Assembly (NCBI GenBank): GCA_016124895.1
Contig: WGMU01000136.1
Location: 1 to 53,004, forward strand
Source: a bacterium
Lineage (GTDB): Bacteria > Planctomycetota > Planctomycetia > Planctomycetales > Planctomycetaceae
Reading direction: 5' to 3'
Length of the DNA: 53,004 nt
This document shows, piece by piece, positions 1-9,546 of this stretch (positions within the stretch are counted from its first letter, which is position 1; each line of letters begins with the position of its first letter). A model generated the notes under the pieces. The model searched no databases. It worked only from the letters and a program-made list of their open reading frames with translations, and was not told where the DNA came from. The position numbers were made by a program, and so were the translations under genes.

Positions 1-362
1 GGCATCCGCAGATCGGCGTCGTCACTCTCGATCCGCTGAATCAGAGCACTCGCATCCGGTTTGCCGCGGACAATGACTGGATCCTCACGTTCCGCGAAGA
101 CGCTCGATTCGACATCAAACCGCAGATCCGTCGCTCGCTTTTTCGAGTCCGGGCCGTGGCAGGTGAAACAGACGTCCGAAAGAATCGGCCGGATGTCGCG
201 ATCAAAATCAATGCGGTTCGGACCGGCAGCGAACACACTTCCGTGGCTCACTGCCAGCACCCCGATCACGGCTGCCAGTCGCGGAACTACGAATCTCCAC
301 CCTGTCTCGCCACACGTGCGACAGGCATCCTCTCCGACTGCAAACCACGACCTGCACTCCAC
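1..362 (-). CDS. Planctomycete cytochrome C (PSCyt1) domain protein, N-terminal part
   Basis: The first 120 codons of a gene that runs off the left edge of the window. I read it from a GTG at 362-360, preceded by a GGGAGG ribosome-binding site; no ATG is available before the conserved domain. A hydrophobic stretch around residues 25-46 ending in VFAA looks like an internal or late signal sequence. A single CxxCH haem motif (CFTCHGPD, residues 65-71) sits in the usual PSCyt1 setting, with DIRPILSD just before it and LRFDVES and GKPDASALIQRI after it. In this family PSCyt1 is normally followed by PSCyt2 (DUF1549) and PSD1 (DUF1553), which would lie outside the window. The family is abundant in Planctomycetes, probably periplasmic, and has no proven biochemical role. 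The residues before the hydrophobic stretch (EDACRTCGETG) are odd for a signal peptide, so the start is uncertain. Confidence 0.8.
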   Translation of the reverse strand, partial: MECRSWFAVGEDACRTCGETGWRFVVPRLAAVIGVLAVSHGSVFAAGPNRIDFDRDIRPILSDVCFTCHGPDSKKRATDLRFDVESSVFAEREDPVIVRGKPDASALIQRIESDDADLRM

Positions 363-681
363 GTCCGACCTCCCGCCTCTTGACTTCCGACTGCTGAACT
401 CGCCTGGTCGGCACAGGACCGACGCTCAAACAAAATAGCAACCCGCCAGTGTTTGCGCCAGCAGCCTGCAAAACAGGACAGGAAGAAACATTCTGCGAAT
501 TGCTTGATTTCGACGAATGGAAGCAAATCTGATCGTCGTTTGATTCGTGTCACTGAGGAAATTCGCGGATACTGCCCGGACTGCGTTTTCCTGACAGTCC
601 AACAGAAAAGCCCCGCCATCGCAGGATGACGGGGCTCACAAATTCAGCCGTGAATCTGACATATCTCGCCCATGGTCGGGC
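363..681. other. Intergenic stretch
   Basis: About 320 bases between two leftward genes. Apart from the terminator hairpin near 601-636 and the ribosome-binding site of the left-edge gene I see no gene, tRNA or clear promoter. Short open frames here lack ribosome-binding sites and recognisable protein composition. Confidence 0.6.
601..636 (-). terminator. Intrinsic terminator of the 682-2586 gene
   Basis: Read on the minus strand, AGCCCCG (636-630) pairs perfectly with CGGGGCT (615-609) across a 14-base loop and is followed by TTTTCTGTT. It lies 46 bases past the stop codon of the secreted-protein gene. Confidence 0.75.
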
Positions 682-2586
682 TTACTGCAGCTTCGTTTTC
701 GCGACGTTGATGATTTCCATGCCGACGAATTTCAGGATGTCGATCGCGAAGACCGTCTGACCGACGACCTTGCTCTCTTTTCGCTGCAGCTTCGTATGGA
801 TCGTGTCGAACCCTGTCGCGAAGGCCTGCTCGGCTCGCTCGCGCATTTCCTGCCGCTCCTTGCGTTCCGTCTTCTGCTCAGGCGTCAGTTTCGACAGGTC
901 GAGCCCCGCCTCACGGCGTTCCCGCTCTTCACGCGCTACGCCGATGATCGGCCCAACTCGATACCAGGCTTCCAGAAACGTCCCATCATTATCCCCAGCC
1001 GGAGCCGCCGCGGTTGCCGCAACGGCCGCTCGGAGTCGTGCGTCAGCTCCTTCACCCGCCGCGTAGTACACGGCGTCTTTCGAGGTTGCCACGACGAACT
1101 TCGGATGTCCGATCAGCGACGTGATCAGGGCGGAGAACTTCTCGGGCAGCACGATCGAGTGATAGGTCACTCCATCGGTTACTGCCGGTTCGGCGGGTTT
1201 ATCGTCAGCCGGAGCGTCGTCGGCCTTACCGTCTTTCTCAACCGCCGTTGTCTCTTCTTCTGCTTTGCCCTTTGACTCAACACCTGGCTTCTCAACTGAG
1301 TCATCGCCAGCCTTTTCATCGGAGACCGCGTCGGTCTTCTCCTCGCCGGACTTTTCCGCCGCCGTCGCTGCTGGCTTGCCGGCTTCACCGAGTTCGACTT
1401 CCCAGCCAGCGTCTTTCAAACCACGCAGCACGTCGACCAGCAGCGCTCCGTCGGCAACTCGAATGGCGCCCACGACGCCCTTCTTACCTTCCTTCATGTT
1501 GACGTCGATAAATCCGTCAATGACGCCCATCTGAGTGCCAGCCCGCAGCATGGCGAACCCTTTTTCGATCGCGACTTTCGCGCCGCCCTTCTGCTCGTCA
1601 GTAAAGTCTGTCGAGACGTCGAGTCTCGAATTCGCGTCCTGCTCCATCAGCTCGAACATCTCGCCCAGATGTTTCTGCCGCATCGCATCCAGCGAATGAT
1701 TGATCCTCCCGAAGAAGATGCTGTCATCCGTTTTCTGTGTCGCCGCAAACCGGCTCGGCTTCGTCGCGAGTTGGTCAATGGACTTCGCGAGGTCGGAATC
1801 GGCCAGCGCGGTCAGTTCAAGATCCAGCCGCCCTTCCTTCTTTTCCTGGTCCGTCGTCCAGCCCAGAGTGAGCTGCTGACTGTCGGCGTAAATCCGTTCC
1901 AGTTCACGAAACTGGTGAGCGAGCCCCAGCTTGCGCATCGCGAATTCGTTATCCGTCTCACCTTCGAGCGGCTGCAGGGTTGCGACGACTTCCTTTTCCA
2001 GATCGAGCACGACTTTGCGACGATCATCCGCGCCGACCTTCGAGTTCTCGACCGTCGCGGCCAGGTCAAACCCGGCATTGATCAGCGGTTGAATCGCCGG
2101 AAGCACCTGAAAGTTCACCGGAACGTTGGCGCGGTCCTCGACGACAATCCCCCAGTCCGGGTTCTGTGACGGAAGCATCCGTGCAAAATACTGCATCGTC
2201 GGCGTTTTGAACTGATAGAGTCCTGTCGCGATCCGACGCTCTTTGGCTCCGACAAAACCACTGACATTCGCAAGAAACGCGTTCTGATTCGCCACCGGGA
2301 TGCTCAGGCGCGTGTCGGGCGCTCCGCCAAGAATCAGGTCGATCCGCATTGGACGTTTGCCGTCCACGCCGCCGAGGAATGCTTCCAGGACACTCTGCAC
2401 CACCGGCCACTGCTGTTCGCCGTCTTTGCCGGAGAGCTTCATCAGAAACTCAAGGTCGCGCTGCAATTCGTCGGAACCGGACTGCATGACGGTGACAGTC
2501 GGAACCTGTTGCGCGACAGCACATTTCGAGACAATGGAAAACGTCAGGCACAGAAGTGCCAGCACGGCGACCTGAATTCGACGCAC
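682..2586 (-). CDS. Secreted protein of unknown function with a charged low-complexity segment
   Basis: A 634-residue protein that I cannot assign to a family. The first 25 residues form a normal signal peptide ending in CAVA before QQVP. Residues about 27-400 look globular, with charged helices and beta segments. Residues about 405-470 are almost entirely E, K, A, D, S and V, a flexible spacer. The last 165 residues look folded again, with a highly charged helix (EEREEREAG- and EQKTERKERQ-like stretches). There are no haem, metal or lipobox motifs. It is monocistronic: long gaps lie on both sides and a terminator follows. Parts of the N-terminal half (repeated 'L..D.LD..T' strands, signal peptide, no enzyme motif) recall the DUF3352-like secreted proteins of planctomycetes, but this is only an impression. 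Confidence 0.85.
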   Translation of the reverse strand: MRRIQVAVLALLCLTFSIVSKCAVAQQVPTVTVMQSGSDELQRDLEFLMKLSGKDGEQQWPVVQSVLEAFLGGVDGKRPMRIDLILGGAPDTRLSIPVANQNAFLANVSGFVGAKERRIATGLYQFKTPTMQYFARMLPSQNPDWGIVVEDRANVPVNFQVLPAIQPLINAGFDLAATVENSKVGADDRRKVVLDLEKEVVATLQPLEGETDNEFAMRKLGLAHQFRELERIYADSQQLTLGWTTDQEKKEGRLDLELTALADSDLAKSIDQLATKPSRFAATQKTDDSIFFGRINHSLDAMRQKHLGEMFELMEQDANSRLDVSTDFTDEQKGGAKVAIEKGFAMLRAGTQMGVIDGFIDVNMKEGKKGVVGAIRVADGALLVDVLRGLKDAGWEVELGEAGKPAATAAEKSGEEKTDAVSDEKAGDDSVEKPGVESKGKAEEETTAVEKDGKADDAPADDKPAEPAVTDGVTYHSIVLPEKFSALITSLIGHPKFVVATSKDAVYYAAGEGADARLRAAVAATAAAPAGDNDGTFLEAWYRVGPIIGVAREERERREAGLDLSKLTPEQKTERKERQEMRERAEQAFATGFDTIHTKLQRKESKVVGQTVFAIDILKFVGMEIINVAKTKLQ

Positions 2587-3407
2587 GCTTTACTCCTTGC
2601 TTCAGCAGAAGCTCGTCAGTGTTTGACCTGCAGCAAGTCCGCAGTCTCTGCAACCCTGTCTGCGTGGATCCGCCATCAAAGACGTCAGATGACGACGATT
2701 TGACAGTTGGGATACCAGGAAAGACGGGCGGATTGTAGTGACGGTTTTCAGGCGGTGGAACCGCGACTATGCGCTCCAGAAGCCAGAGAATTCGACTCCG
2801 AAGTGAACGCGAGCAGCAATCGAAACCGGCTGATGTGAGAAAGCTTGCCACGAGTGAACGGCGCCTCTCAGAACGAGACGACGCCAGGAAATGATGGATA
2901 TTCGCAGTAAGAACGGCATCTGCCCGGTCGAGACCCTGCCATCCTGGAAAAATAGATCGTTCCGCGAAGATGCCCAACTTGCAGAGGACCACGTGCAGAT
3001 CCGCAAAGTCGGGAACTCGTTGGAGTCAGGCAGGTCTAACTCACCGCGACGACAGGCCCGGCAGACACGTCGCCAATCCCTCTGTTTGCCTCATTGAAAT
3101 AATCAGCCCGAACTCCCGGTTTTAAGCCAGATCACGCGTCGTTGGTCACTCAACCGGGCTCGCTGATTGGACTTCCGGCTCCCGGCTATCCCTTGTAAAA
3201 ACCGTCACGTCACGTATGGGAAGTCAGCGTTCGCGAGGCCCTGAGATTCAGGCCCTCTGCAGAACACAACGCGAGAGTCCCTGTGCGTCACTTCACATCG
3301 GGCCAGTTGCGGGGCAAATTGAGCCCTGGCGGTCAGGTCAGGTGATTCCATTCGTTGCCGGCGCAGCCGCGCTACACGCCCTTTTCCGCGCTTCGATCGA
3401 GCCTGCC
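2587..3407. other. Long intergenic stretch between divergent genes
   Basis: About 820 bases. It should hold the promoters of the leftward secreted protein and the rightward GAF/HlyD gene. A weak promoter-like pair, TTGTAA and TATGGG with a 16-base spacer (around 3193-3220), faces the GAF/HlyD gene. The frame upstream of that gene is open back to 3216, but its composition is unlike the family and I do not regard it as translated. No RNA gene, repeat or gene relic was recognised. Confidence 0.5.
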
Positions 3408-5474
3408 ATGTCGAACTCCAGCGTTCAGGAAGTCCGTGACCGAATCATTCAGCTCGCTCGCGAGATTGAAGAGTTCTCCCGGACGAACGTGCCGCCGAAG
3501 TCCTTCTTCACGGAATTCCTGAAACGAGTCGTCGGAGCTGTCGGGGCTCGTGCCGGAGTCGTCTGGCTGCGAAGCGACGCAAATCGACTTGAGCAGTTCT
3601 GCGAGGTCGGGCTTGCGAATACGACCTTCAGCGAAAATCCCAATGCGCTGACCATCAATCACAAGTTGCTGACCGAAGTCATGTCGAACGGTCAAGCATG
3701 CACTTATCACCCTGGAGAAACACAGACCGAACTGCCAACGGGCGACATGCTGGTACTCGCCGCACTGCAGCGCAACAAGGAAGTCGTCGGCGTCGTTGAA
3801 ATCTTTCAGCGGAGCGACACACCGCCACAGGCCCGTCCGGGCTTTCTGCAGTTTGTCGAGCAGATGACTGGTTACGCTTGCCGGTATCTCGACAACCAGC
3901 ATCGGGCTCAGACGGAAAGTTCAAATGCCGTTGGTACGGTCGCCGCGGAATTCGAGCAGTTCATCCTGCAATTACATAAAACGCTCGACTTCAAAGAAGT
4001 CGCAACGACTGCAGCAAACGATGGACGCCTGCTGGTCGGTTGCGATCGCATGAGCGTCGCGGTTCTTGATGGCAAAAAAACCGTCATTCGTGCCATCAGT
4101 GGGCAGGAGACGGTCAATCAGCGGGCCAACCTGGTACGGCGAATGACGACGCTCGCGGATCGCGTCATCGCAACCAACGAAACGATGGAGTACACCGGCA
4201 AAGTCGACCATCTGGCACCCAAAGTCGAAGACGCACTGGCCGACTTCATTCAGGAGAGCGGCTCGCGGATGGTCACGGTGATTCCGGTCTTCCAGCCGGA
4301 TCCACTGATCGAAAAGCAGGACGACAGCGCCCGCCCGAAAGAACGAAAACGCAAAGCAGTCGGGGGCATCATTCTCGAACAGGTTGCGGAAAGTCAGCCC
4401 AAACCCGGCGTCCTCGATAAGGCGAATCTGATTTCCGATCACGTCGGATCGGCCATCTTTAACGCCAAGACGCATCACCGTCTGTTCCTGATGCCGTTGT
4501 GGCGAGCCATTGGAAAAGCTCTGCAGTTTCTGGAAGGCCGCAACGCTCTGAAAGCAGGACTCGCGGTCGCCGCAATCGTCCTGGTCATTCTTGGTCTGGT
4601 CTTTGTCCCCAGTCCGTGGGGCTACCGCGTTGAGGGCGAAGGCCGCATGTTGCCCGTTGCGGAAAAAGATGTCTTTGCTCCGTGGGATGGCGAAGTCACT
4701 GAGATTCGGATCGAGAGTGGTCAGCGAGTTCAGAAGAACGACGTTCTGCTGATCATGCGGAACAAGGACCTCGAACAGCAGCGACAGGCCGCCTATGGCG
4801 AGCTTCAGAGTAAAGTCGCCCTGCAGCGAACGATCTTCCAGCATCTCAGCGAGCAACGTCTGGAAGCCGATAAACGCACAGAACTCGAAGGACAGTACAA
4901 GCAGACTGCTGAAGAGGCCAAGGCTCTTATCCAGCAGATTGCCATCTTTGACGAGCGGCTCGAATCGCTCAACGTGAAGTCACCGATTGATGGTGTTGTC
5001 ACAACATTTCAGATCGAACAACTTCTGTTGAACCGACCGGTTCGCCGTGGCGAAGTGCTGCTGGAGATCAAAGACGACAATGGCAAGTGGCAGCTTGAAC
5101 TGGAAGTCGAAGAAAAGCGCATGGGGCACTTCTTCGACGCTCAGCAGGCCGCCCTGGATGCACTCTCCGACGCCGACCGATCTGACCCGGAAAAAGTCGC
5201 AGCCGCCATGCGTCTGCCACTGGAATTCCGACTGGCCACCGACGCCGAAGACACATTCAGCGGCACTGTGCAGTCAGTTGACTACCGCATCCAGACGTCG
5301 GAAGAAACGGGCAGCATCATGCTGGTTTATGCGTCGTTCGATATTGACGAACTGCCGCGCAAGCCGCGCATCGGCTCCGAAGTCCGGGCCAAAATCAACT
5401 GCGGCAACGCGTCACTTGGCTATGTGTTCTTTGGCGACGTCGTCGAGTTCGTGCAGAAGTACTTCTGGTTGTAG
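3408..5474 (+). CDS. GAF-domain protein fused to a HlyD/biotinyl-lipoyl membrane-fusion module
   Basis: A 688-residue protein, read from the ATG of MSNSSVQEV because an upstream open extension to 3216 has poor composition. Residues about 20-165 and 175-360 resemble GAF-type sensor domains (first GVVWLRSDANRLEQFCEVG, then CDRMSVAVLDGKKTVIRAISG). One transmembrane helix spans about 382-404. After it come the two halves of a lipoyl/HlyD fold (FAPWDGEVTEIRIESGQRV near 422, and SPIDGVVTTFQIEQ near 523) split by a coiled coil at about 447-520, then a beta-barrel-like tail. This is the adaptor architecture of type I secretion and RND pumps, here placed behind a cytoplasmic sensor. No transporter ATPase, outer-membrane channel or M50 peptidase partner is adjacent. 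A strong terminator follows, so it appears monocistronic. The cargo or signal is unknown. Confidence 0.9.
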   Translation: MSNSSVQEVRDRIIQLAREIEEFSRTNVPPKSFFTEFLKRVVGAVGARAGVVWLRSDANRLEQFCEVGLANTTFSENPNALTINHKLLTEVMSNGQACTYHPGETQTELPTGDMLVLAALQRNKEVVGVVEIFQRSDTPPQARPGFLQFVEQMTGYACRYLDNQHRAQTESSNAVGTVAAEFEQFILQLHKTLDFKEVATTAANDGRLLVGCDRMSVAVLDGKKTVIRAISGQETVNQRANLVRRMTTLADRVIATNETMEYTGKVDHLAPKVEDALADFIQESGSRMVTVIPVFQPDPLIEKQDDSARPKERKRKAVGGIILEQVAESQPKPGVLDKANLISDHVGSAIFNAKTHHRLFLMPLWRAIGKALQFLEGRNALKAGLAVAAIVLVILGLVFVPSPWGYRVEGEGRMLPVAEKDVFAPWDGEVTEIRIESGQRVQKNDVLLIMRNKDLEQQRQAAYGELQSKVALQRTIFQHLSEQRLEADKRTELEGQYKQTAEEAKALIQQIAIFDERLESLNVKSPIDGVVTTFQIEQLLLNRPVRRGEVLLEIKDDNGKWQLELEVEEKRMGHFFDAQQAALDALSDADRSDPEKVAAAMRLPLEFRLATDAEDTFSGTVQSVDYRIQTSEETGSIMLVYASFDIDELPRKPRIGSEVRAKINCGNASLGYVFFGDVVEFVQKYFWL

Positions 5475-5587
5475 GCAACTGTGCTCAGTGTGGCGGTGTC
5501 CAACCGAGGCGACTGAAAGCCGGTGTTGACGGACAGCGATCTCCGCACCGAACTTCAGACTGGCTTGCCCATTCGATACGCTCATGG

Positions 5588-5626
5588 CGGGTGTTCTCAG
5601 GACAGAGGACACCCGTCTTTTTGTTT
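5588..5626 (+). terminator. Intrinsic terminator after the GAF/HlyD gene
   Basis: CGGGTGTTCT (5588-5597) pairs with AGGACACCCG (5606-5615) with one G-U pair and an 8-base loop, followed by TCTTTTTGTTT. It separates the GAF/HlyD gene from the small gene at 5656. Confidence 0.85.
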
Positions 5627-5655
5627 GACGACGCCTCCGGCATTCGGGAAGTCAC

Positions 5656-6189
5656 ATGCTGCCCTCCGACTTTGACGACGAGCGACGATTTCACGCAGCC
5701 TGGGACGCCGTCGAGATCGTGCGTCCGGTCAGCTATTCGCTGTTTACATTCGGCTCGTCAGAACTGCCGTATTATCTGGTCTGCCCGCCAGGCCGGGATC
5801 AGCACCTCGCTTCGGTCCGCAAAGGCCAGGTCAACATCGACCGGCCGCTGATCATCACGCCCGACACGATGCACCCGGAATTCCGTGACTTCTTCGAGGA
5901 CGCGGCCGACGAAGGCATCATCGATTTTCTGCTGGCACGCACCGCATCGTTCTCAAACCTCAAACTGACCAACCGCAGCGGCGAAACAAAACTCGTCAGC
6001 GACAGCGTTGAGGAAATTGTCAGCCGACTGAACCGGCAGCTCGACGACGAGGAGGAAGACCGCGTCGCTATTCTCACGGCCCCGTCGCCGCTCGCGGGAG
6101 TCGCCGTGCTGAAATACGCGACCGAACGGGTTCTCTCCAGCGCCCCAGACAATGTGCAGGAACTCCGGGAACGCGGTTTACTGCCCTGA
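5656..6189 (+). CDS. Conserved-looking acidic protein, function unknown
   Basis: A 177-residue soluble protein starting at an ATG preceded by GGGAAG. There is no signal peptide, membrane segment or cysteine-rich motif. The N-terminal two thirds are mixed alpha/beta (AWDAVEIVRPVSYSLFTFGSS, then LIITPDTMHPEFRDFFEDA). A helix contains an acidic run, LDDEEEDRVA, and the protein ends ELRERGLLP. I do not recognise the family. It sits between a terminator and the PSCyt1/PSD1 gene about 100 bases downstream, so it may have its own promoter within the short gap after 5626. Composition is like that of its neighbours. Confidence 0.8.
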   Translation: MLPSDFDDERRFHAAWDAVEIVRPVSYSLFTFGSSELPYYLVCPPGRDQHLASVRKGQVNIDRPLIITPDTMHPEFRDFFEDAADEGIIDFLLARTASFSNLKLTNRSGETKLVSDSVEEIVSRLNRQLDDEEEDRVAILTAPSPLAGVAVLKYATERVLSSAPDNVQELRERGLLP

Positions 6190-6291
6190 CCTGCTCCGAA
6201 GTCGCGTCGCCGCCTGCCAGCCTGAAAGATTGACCCGTCATCCCCTGCCCTGCTCTCTGAGTTCCCCGCCAAAGCCCGCAGGAGACGTCCC

Positions 6292-9200
6292 TTGAAAACG
6301 ACAACTTCCGTCCTGATCGCCGCGTTTCTTTCGACAGCCAGCCTGACACCGCAGACGTTTGGCAGCGAAGGTCCGTCGTTCGCGCGGGATATTCGACCAA
6401 TCCTCGCGTCGCGGTGTTTCCCTTGTCACGGGCCGGACGAACAACATCGCGAAGGCGATCTGCGGCTCGACGAACGCGCGGCTGCGCTCGACGCCGGAGC
6501 TATCATCCCCGGCAAACCAGACGACAGCGAACTGATCCGCCGGATCTTCTCGACCAACCCTGACGAGCGAATGCCGCCGCCGGATGCGAAGGAGCAACTC
6601 AGCGAACGACAGAAGTCGTTATTGCGTGACTGGGTGCTGAACGGCGGGGATTACGAACCTCACTGGGCGTTCATTAAACCGGTACGGCGAGAACCACCGA
6701 CCTCGAAGTTCGATAATCGAGCCCGCAACGCGATCGACCGGTTCGTCTTCGCGCGGCTGGCAGCCGAACATCTCGCCCCGTCACCGGAAGCTGATCGGTA
6801 CGCGCTCGTGCGACGCGTCTATCTCGACCTGATCGGCCTGCCGCCGACTCCGGAAGAAGCCGACGCGTTCGTCGCTGACAGCGATCCACGTGCGTACGAA
6901 AACCTGGTCGACCGGCTGCTGGATTCGCCGCAGTATGGCGAGCGCTGGGCACGCGTCTGGCTCGACCTGGCCCGCTATTCCGACACGAACGGTTACGAGA
7001 AGGACCGGCCACGGTCGATCTGGCCGTACCGCGACTGGGTCATTCGCGCCCTCAACACCGACATGCCGTACGATCAGTTCACGATCGAGCAGCTCGCCGG
7101 CGACATGCTCCCGGACGCGACGCTCGATCAGCGGATCGCGACCGGCTTCCATCGCAACACGATGCTCAACGAAGAAGGCGGCATCGACCCGCTTGAATAC
7201 CGCTTCTACGCGATGGTTGACCGCGTCGCGACGACCGGAACCGTCTGGCTCGGCCTGACCGTCAACTGCGCTCAGTGCCACACGCACAAGTACGACCCGA
7301 TTCAGCACTCCGAGTATTACGGCCTGATGGCGCTGCTGAATAACGCCGACGAACCCGACCTGCCGATCCCCGACCCAACCGTCGTCCAGCAGCGTGAGCA
7401 ACTGCTCGCTCAGATCGACAAGCTCGAAAACGACCTCGTCGCCGCGTTCCCACCGTTACCCTCTTCGGAAGACAAAGCAGCGACTGGTCCGGACAGCAAA
7501 CCAGCGGCGACGGAAGCCGAACGTCGTGAGCAGAACTTCAACCAGTCGTTCGCCCGCTGGCTCGATCAGCAGCGTCAGGCTGCCGTCGACTGGAAAGTTC
7601 AGTGGCCGACGAATCTCGAATCCAATCTGCCGCGGCTGGAAGTCCTCGACGACGGCTCGATCTTCTCAACCGGCGACATCACCAAACGCGACGTCCTGAC
7701 GCTGACGTTCGACATCGCCGTTGACCAGCTTCCCATCACGGCATTGCGGCTCGAAGCCCTGCCCGACGATCGCCTGCCCGCCGGCGGACCTGGCCGAGCC
7801 TACTACGAAGGCCGGAAAGGCGACTTCTTTCTCAGCGAGGTGACGGCAAAGCTCGGCGACACGCCGCTGCAGTTCGCATCCGGCTCGCAGAGTTTCGGCA
7901 AGATCAGCATCGGCAGCGGCGACGCCAGAACTGCGAACGTGTTCGACGGCGACGGCTCGACCGGCTGGTCCACTTCCGGCCACGAAGGCGAGGCGAATCA
8001 AATCGTCCTCAATCTGAAAGCCCCGATCACAGCCGCCGGCTCGCTGACAATCGAACTGCTGTTTGAACGCCACTTCGCCGCGAGCCTCGGTCGCTTCCGC
8101 ATCTCGGCAACGTCAGACGACGGAACTCCGGCCGCAACAACGCTGCCGGTCGACCTCGAAGCCGCACTCACCAGCGAGGGTGACCTCGAAGCCGCCACCC
8201 GCGAACAACTGCAGCGTCAGTACCTGCGCATCGCTCCGGAACTCGCCGCCGCCCGCAGGCCGATCGACGCGCTCCGCAACCGAATGCCCGATCTGCCGCA
8301 CACACAGATCATGCACGAACGCCCGGCCGACAACCTGCGGCCGACGTTCCGGCATCATCGCGGCGAATATCTCAGCTCGCGCGAACGCGTCGAACCCGGC
8401 ATCCCGGCCGTGTTCGACGACGGCAGTCCACCGCCGACCAACCGGCTGGAATTCGCCCGCTGGCTCGTCAGTGATCACAACCCGCTGGCCGCCCGCGTCG
8501 CCGTCAACCGAGCGTGGCAGGCGTTCTTCGGAAACGGCCTCGTCGCGACGAGTGACGACTTCGGCACGCAGGCTAATCCGCCAACGCACCCTGAACTGCT
8601 CGACTGGCTGGCCACTGAGTTCGTCACAGACGGCTGGTCGCAGAAACGGCTGCACCGGCTCATCGTGACCAGCGCGACCTACCGGCAGCAGTCGAATGTC
8701 ACTCCCGATTTGCTCGAACGCGACCCGAACAACGAACTGCTCGCCCGTGGCCCGCGGTTCCGAGCCCCCGCCGAAACCGTTCGCGACATCATGCTCAAAG
8801 CCAGCGGTCTGCTCTCACCAAAGATGTTCGGTCCGAGCGTCTACCCGCCGCAGCCGGCCAGCGTCACCGGCCTCGCCTACGGCTCGACAAAGTGGAACGC
8901 GTCGACCGGCGAGGACCGTTATCGTCGCTCGCTGTACACCTTCAGCAAACGCACGGCGTCCTTCGCCGCCTACACCGTCTTTGACGCTCCGACTGGCGAA
9001 AGCTGCGTCGCCCGGCGCAACCGCAGCAACACCCCGCTGCAGGCACTCACGCTGCTCAACGATGAGATGTTTCTTGAAATGGCGAGAGCCCTCGCTGCCG
9101 ATGCCGTCACACAGTCCGGCGAGCCAAACGTTGGTTCGCCAGACGCAGCAGCCATTGCCACAAACATCTTCCGCCGCCTGCTGACTCGCCCACCAACCGA

Positions 9201-9396
9201 CGCCGAACTGACTGCGATCATCGATTACCAGAAAGCTCAACTCGATCGACTGAACGGCGGCCAGCTCAAGGCGAGCGAGATTCTCGCGGGCAAGGCCACA
9301 AAGAACTCCGCTCTCGAACAGCGAGCGGATCAGGCTTCGTGGGTTATGGTCACCCGCGTGCTGATGAATCTCGACGAAACGATCACGCATCCATAA
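6292..9396 (+). CDS. PSCyt1-PSCyt2-PSD1 multidomain cytochrome-like protein (DUF1549/DUF1553)
   Basis: A 1034-residue protein starting at TTG (6292) with a GGAGACG ribosome-binding site eight bases before it. Residues 1-24 form a signal peptide. PSCyt1 carries CFPCHGPD (haem motif, residues 42-46). PSCyt2/DUF1549 follows from about 145 with the conserved [16 protein letters not shown] and a second haem motif [12 protein letters not shown] (residues 326-330). Residues about 450-640 are a galactose-binding/discoidin-like insertion ([15 protein letters not shown]). PSD1/DUF1553 covers about 690-1030, including [13 protein letters not shown] and [16 protein letters not shown]. The family is nearly exclusive to Planctomycetes and relatives, is encoded with DUF1501 proteins as here, and is expected in the periplasm; no reaction has been established. 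A repeat cluster separates it from its DUF1501 partner. Confidence 0.95.
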   Translation: MKTTTSVLIAAFLSTASLTPQTFGSEGPSFARDIRPILASRCFPCHGPDEQHREGDLRLDERAAALDAGAIIPGKPDDSELIRRIFSTNPDERMPPPDAKEQLSERQKSLLRDWVLNGGDYEPHWAFIKPVRREPPTSKFDNRARNAIDRFVFARLAAEHLAPSPEADRYALVRRVYLDLIGLPPTPEEADAFVADSDPRAYENLVDRLLDSPQYGERWARVWLDLARYSDTNGYEKDRPRSIWPYRDWVIRALNTDMPYDQFTIEQLAGDMLPDATLDQRIATGFHRNTMLNEEGGIDPLEYRFYAMVDRVATTGTVWLGLTVNCAQCHTHKYDPIQHSEYYGLMALLNNADEPDLPIPDPTVVQQREQLLAQIDKLENDLVAAFPPLPSSEDKAATGPDSKPAATEAERREQNFNQSFARWLDQQRQAAVDWKVQWPTNLESNLPRLEVLDDGSIFSTGDITKRDVLTLTFDIAVDQLPITALRLEALPDDRLPAGGPGRAYYEGRKGDFFLSEVTAKLGDTPLQFASGSQSFGKISIGSGDARTANVFDGDGSTGWSTSGHEGEANQIVLNLKAPITAAGSLTIELLFERHFAASLGRFRISATSDDGTPAATTLPVDLEAALTSEGDLEAATREQLQRQYLRIAPELAAARRPIDALRNRMPDLPHTQIMHERPADNLRPTFRHHRGEYLSSRERVEPGIPAVFDDGSPPPTNRLEFARWLVSDHNPLAARVAVNRAWQAFFGNGLVATSDDFGTQANPPTHPELLDWLATEFVTDGWSQKRLHRLIVTSATYRQQSNVTPDLLERDPNNELLARGPRFRAPAETVRDIMLKASGLLSPKMFGPSVYPPQPASVTGLAYGSTKWNASTGEDRYRRSLYTFSKRTASFAAYTVFDAPTGESCVARRNRSNTPLQALTLLNDEMFLEMARALAADAVTQSGEPNVGSPDAAAIATNIFRRLLTRPPTDAELTAIIDYQKAQLDRLNGGQLKASEILAGKATKNSALEQRADQASWVMVTRVLMNLDETITHP

Positions 9397-9434
9397 CCAA
9401 TCCATTCTGTCGCTCTGCGTTGGAACGCCCGCAA

Positions 9435-9520
9435 GGACGCTCCGCGTCCCGACTCCCCCAACCGAACACCGGAATAGACGCAGAGCGTCCGAGACTGCAT
9501 TCCCACGGGGACCGTGGGAA
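9435..9520. repeat. Cluster of three short palindromes
   Basis: Three GC-rich palindromes lie side by side in the 150-base gap between the PSD1 and DUF1501 genes: GGACGC-TCC-GCGTCC (9435-9449), GACGC-AGA-GCGTC (9477-9489) and TTCCCACGG-GGA-CCGTGGGAA (9500-9520). The last resembles the widely scattered 'cattcccacg..cgtgggaacga' bacterial intergenic repeat. It may act as an RNA stem between co-transcribed genes. Confidence 0.75.
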
Positions 9521-9546
9521 CGAAAACAAAACGACGTGAGACAGCG

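Noticed and set aside
3216-3407. 64-codon N-terminal extension of the GAF/HlyD protein
   Set aside because: The composition does not fit, and the ATG at 3408 opens a typical GAF-protein N-terminus.
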